Of a stretch of 64,000 bases of DNA, positions 60,401-64,000 are shown one piece after another (position 1 is the stretch's first letter; the number at the start of each line of letters is the position of its first letter). Below the pieces are notes generated by a model that saw only the letters and a list, made by a program, of their open reading frames with translations, was not told the DNA's origin and searched no databases. Where the stretch lies: the NCBI RefSeq assembly GCF_030272615.1, contig NC_081412.1, forward strand, positions 697,676,156 to 697,740,155, in the 5' to 3' direction. The translations under genes were made by a program, and so were the position numbers. Source of the DNA: Cryptomeria japonica (taxonomy: Eukaryota > Streptophyta > Pinopsida > Cupressales > Cupressaceae).

Positions 60401-62029
60401 ATCATGTTAGTTGTGTGATATTACTTTAACATGCATCATTATATAGTACTTCACATTTCAAAGTGATGATAAAATGCAATGGTTAATATTGTGCAACTTA
60501 TGGAGGCCGCCCTATAGCTCGAATAGTTCGTAAAGTTGTGTCAAGGCTTTGGGTTCTTCTCCATGTAGGTCCAAGGTACAACACTTTCTAGTTGGGTTTA
60601 ATCGATGGCTGGGTTGTTTAGCCCTATTCATTTGTTTGGGGGAGAGTAGGGGTAACTAGTCTAAGTGCTACATGAGCTGGTTGTAAGATTCTTAAGTCAT
60701 CCAAAAGACACAAACTAGTTGCTAACACCCACTAGATCGCCAAAAAAAAGTGCAATATATAAGTTTTTCCTCTTTTTGGAGTCCCTTTAAATAAGTTATA
60801 TATTATGCAAAATAAATATAAATATTTTATAATTTTGATTGATCGTTAACACGTAAGCCAAGATTTTGCATATCTCCTAACATTTATCACCTAGAAAAAG
60901 ATATGATAACACAAAATCAACATTATTTAACATTAAATTTGGAGAACTTACTAATAGATATATAATTGTTCATCTTCTATGACATCCACCACATATTTGT
61001 ATGCTATGTTTAATTATTCTCAAAGTCTCTCATGGATGCAAAGAAAGAACTATCCTTGTGATGTATAAATTCCAAACTTCACAACCATTTTTTTATGTAG
61101 AGGTGCACAATAAACCATATCAAACTAAAAAAGAATATTCAAAAATAGACAAACAATAGATCCACCTATAGAGATCACATCCATACTTACACATATACTT
61201 TATATTATAAAAATGATCTAAAATGGTAATATGTATAAACTTTACTGATTCCAAAATATTCTCTCTTTACCAAATTTCCTCTAATCTCTTAACATCCTTA
61301 TAATATCGTATGACTGAGAGGTGACTAAAGCCCCTTTTTCTAGGTCCCCTCCTGAATGACATGCTTATATTTTTAAAACTCGTGTTTTTTTTTACTAAAA
61401 GTCATAGTAAATATTATCTTGTGGGATACCCAAGAAACACAATTCTGGAGCTAAAGTGATCCAAAACTAGAGGTAGTTCACAACAAACCAGTGAAAATTT
61501 AAGGCAAAGAGCCCAATAGTAGCCCCTATCCTAGTCTACAATGCTTGAATTTTATTCAAGAAAAGGTTAATAAAAAAACAAACAGTTATACCTCTATGTA
61601 TGGCAGCCAGAATATAAAACTTGAAAACTTTGTGAAAAATACCTCCTCTTTGAAAAACCTTACACACTCTTCTCATTCTTAGGATAACTAATATTTACGT
61701 CTCTATTTATAGTAATTTTATGTCAATGTTTGCATATTGTCTATTTTCTTTTGTTTATCTCTTTCTTCTTAAAACATCCATTCAAGCATCATTAAATTCT
61801 CTATGACCTAACAAATTATTTAATAATACATAAAACAACATATAGAAATTAAATTTTCAATGAAATATTATCATTTAATTATTTTATTTTGACACATTTG
61901 AGTTTATTTATTTTATTCAATCAGCCATTCACCCTTTTAGCTTACTCGTAGTTTAGAAATATAAGATGAAACAATAATTACTTTGCATACCAATACACTA
62001 TATATCCACATAAGTAACATTAGAAATAG
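57497..62029 (+). repeat. Tandem unit 3: 3' flank D3 plus upstream flank U4
   Basis: It pairs with unit 2 (52462-56559) along its length, with extra indels and a SINE-like insertion at 60501-60749. No gene was seen. The minus-strand frame at 58585-58905 lies in the repeat and is not conserved. Confidence 0.8.
60491..60759 (+). mobile_element. tRNA-derived SINE candidate
   Basis: About 249 bp (60501-60749) are absent from the matching place in unit 2 (near 54980) and flanked by GTGCAACTTA and GTGCAATATA (8 of 10 identical). There is an A-box-like TAGCTCGAATAG at 60515 and a B-box-like GGTTCTTCTCC at 60552, which would be the internal RNA polymerase III promoter. It ends in eight A residues. 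SINEs copy through LINE enzymes; the family is not identified. Confidence 0.65.
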
Positions 62030-62510
62030 AAAGAAATGACAAAAGAGTCTTAATTCAGACTCTAGTATATATCCACAGAAGCAATCGTCTTAGGATTTAA
62101 TTATTGAGATGCATCTTAATATATGAAAAATGACGGAGAGCACAAGGCATACTTGGAATGGTCCGAGTAAGGTCGGAGAGCACTAAGAAAGAGTGTAATG
62201 GACTTCGTCACGATCGAAGAGCTTTCAGTATATGCAACCTTGTATACTTAGTCCCTGAAAAGCCAAGAAAGGCAACGAGGAGGACAAGCCACTGACATCA
62301 GGCATAAAAGCAGATTCTAGTAGAAAAAAAATTCTCTATAATAACATAATGAGTAGATGGATTTCTGCACGCTAATGTTTTGGAAGCCTAAGATTTGAGG
62401 GTTATGCCTATTTGTAGTAATAGGTAATGGAAGCCCGATAAAGTCTTCCCCTGGCTTATTTTGTTTTCTTTTTCTCTGTTATTTTTCTGCAGCTAAGTGG
62501 AGTTCCAATC
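62030..62510 (+). promoter_or_regulatory. Promoter and 5' UTR of third PHT1 copy
   Basis: It aligns with 49571-50080. The site GTATATGC at 62228 keeps GNATATNC although the bases around it changed. The TATA region reads TATAATAA (62337). The sequence TTTTTCTGCAG before CTAAGTGGAGTTCCAATCATGG is a good 3' splice acceptor. Confidence 0.6.
62228..62235. promoter_or_regulatory. P1BS-type site GTATATGC (third copy)
   Basis: It lies at the place equivalent to 49739 and 56755. The second base differs but still fits GNATATNC. Confidence 0.6.
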
Positions 62511-64000
62511 ATGGTGAAGATCACAGCCATTATGATTGCCGGAATGGACTTCTTCACTGATGCCTACGACCTCATCTGTATCATGACTATCACCAAACTA
62601 ATGGGACGAACTTATGTCCCACGTGCCTTGCCCATCGAATTAACTTCTGCTATCACGAGGTTGGCCTTGTGTGGAACTTTGTTGGGGCAGGTCTTCTTCG
62701 GGTATATGGGCGACAAACTGGGGCGAAAGAAAGTGTACGGCGCGACACTGGTACTCATGATTTTTTTGTCCATCGCCTCTGCCCTCTCCTTCGGCAAATC
62801 CAGAGAAGTCGTGATTACCTCGCTGTGTTTATTCAGATTCTTGCTGGGCTTCGGCACTGGTGGTGATTATCCTTTGTCGGCTACGATTATGTCCGAGTAT
62901 GCCAACAAGAAGACCCGAAAATGGTTTCTAGCAGCCGCTTTCGTCATGCAGGGCTTCGGCATCCTCGCTGGCGGTCTGGTGTCCCTCATTGTCTCTGCTG
63001 CATTACAAAAGTACGTGAAGGACGTTCCACTCGACAATGTAGTCCATCAAGCAGACTATGATTATGTATGGATAATTAGGCTGGGACCCCTAAGGGGGGT
63101 CTCCCTAATAAGGGAAAGAATATTTTAATGTAGGTGGTTTTATTAATTTTAGATTTTTATTTTAATTTTTAAATTCTTAAATTTAAGTAAAGTGGTTATA
63201 AATAAATTTAGTTTAATTTCAAAAATTCAGATGATTGGCAAGTGACATAAAATATTAGTAAAATATTAGTAAGTTGATGGAGCAATTTCTAGCCTCATCC
63301 TATTTTCACCTGCTTAAAATTGCACTCCTAAAAAGTAGGGGCTCCTAAAAAAAGATTCTAAATAATCCCCATAACAGAAAAGTAACTTTTTATAAGACCA
63401 CTTCTTCCATAAAAATAGAGCTTAACCCCTGCCTTATCCTAATGTTAGATGCTATTACCGCCCTTACATTCTAGTGACGCATGAAGATGCGGGAAACCGC
63501 TTGCTATACTACGCTGGTGGCGAAGAATGCAGACAAAGCGACGGCGGACATGTCGAGAGTTCTGAATGTCTAACTCCAAAAAAGTTCCATGCAAAGCCAG
63601 AATATGGATTGTTTTCTGTCGAATTCTTCAGACGCCACGGCTTACACCTCCTGGGCACGACGTCCACCTGGTTGCTCCTGGACATCGCTTTCTACAGCCA
63701 AAATCTATTTCAAAAGGACATGTTCAGTGACGTCGGCTGGATCAAGCCTGCCGAAGAAATGGGAGCCGTAGAATAGCAAATGGAAGTAAATAGAATAGCA
63801 AGGACACAGTTGCAAATTGCGATTTTATCGATAGTCCCAGGGTACTGATGCACGGTTTTCCTGATCGACTACATTGGCCGCTTTGCCATCCAGCTTATTG
63901 GCTTCTTCTTCATTTTCGTGAATGCTCGCTATTTGGTACAAATTTTGGGACAAGCACGGGAGTGGGTTCGTTGTCATGTATTGGCTGACCTTTTTCTTTG
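62511..64000 (+). pseudogene. PHT1: Third PHT1 copy, decayed, runs off the window
   Basis: It opens with MVK followed by [19 protein letters not shown]. An in-frame loss of 18 codons removes most of the N-terminal cytosolic segment, and eight more residues are gone near residue 55. The signature [13 protein letters not shown] is intact near 62858. After DYVWII the frame enters an inserted sequence (63079-63445) and stops at 63126. PHT1 sequence resumes at about 63446 with stops in place of the FYW motif, then a last open piece ([20 protein letters not shown] to MGAVE) until 63776. Further stops and a frameshift follow to the window end. It is not functional. Confidence 0.93.
63079..63445. other. 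Insertion of about 365 bp in third PHT1 copy
   Basis: It begins near GGGACCCCTAAGGGGGGTCT and ends in AT-rich sequence with repeated CTCCTAAAAA. It has no PHT1 match. No clear terminal inverted repeats, duplication or ORF were seen, so its class is unknown. Confidence 0.7.

Overview
The window is nuclear DNA of a seed plant with a large, repeat-rich, AT-rich genome. The evidence is plant Ty3/gypsy elements related to the Tat/Ogre group, a Ty1/copia remnant, a chromovirus remnant, plant microsatellites and a plant-type PHT1 phosphate transporter. A conifer or other gymnosperm would fit, but nothing seen fixes the species. No tRNA, rRNA, CRISPR or prokaryotic feature was found.

Left part (1-35714): nested LTR retrotransposons. 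A plus-strand Tat-like element (putative LTR at 321, primer-binding site, long leader, protease-RT-RNase H up to 7869, integrase 27326-28609) is cut by a 19.4-kb minus-strand element (7875-27320). The cut is flanked by the 5-bp duplication GTTGT. The nested element has two similar LTRs, PBS, leader, a first ORF, gag, protease/G-patch, RT, RNase H, integrase and a polypurine tract. It is itself cut between RT and RNase H by a solo LTR of its own family (15606-16963, duplication ATCAT). Beyond pol, both elements carry a decayed gene on the opposite strand that reads as a plant mobile domain (PMD, MAIN-like) protein followed by an acidic tract and coiled coil. The left end (1-320) matches part of a different 3.3-kb LTR at 32385-35714. 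The plus-strand element therefore looks inserted in, or recombined with, a third element.

Middle part (35715-45900): microsatellites, a degenerate copia-like element on the minus strand (about 37413-41110), a second truncated copy of its interior (41865-43250), and a chromovirus integrase/chromodomain remnant (44090-44890). No intact gene was seen here.

Right part (45920-64000): a tandem array built around a PHT1 high-affinity phosphate transporter. One copy is intact and intronless in its coding region (50081-51631, 516 aa). It is followed by an orphan 3' tail (52420-52461), a promoter-to-3'-end deletion copy (56560-57111), a second orphan tail (57352-57496), and a decayed nearly full-length copy (62511 to beyond the window). 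The units are about 5 kb and share upstream and downstream flanks. All three recognisable promoters keep a GNATATNC (P1BS-type) element, expected for phosphate-starvation control by PHR factors. The only gene likely to make a working product is the PHT1 copy at 50081-51631.
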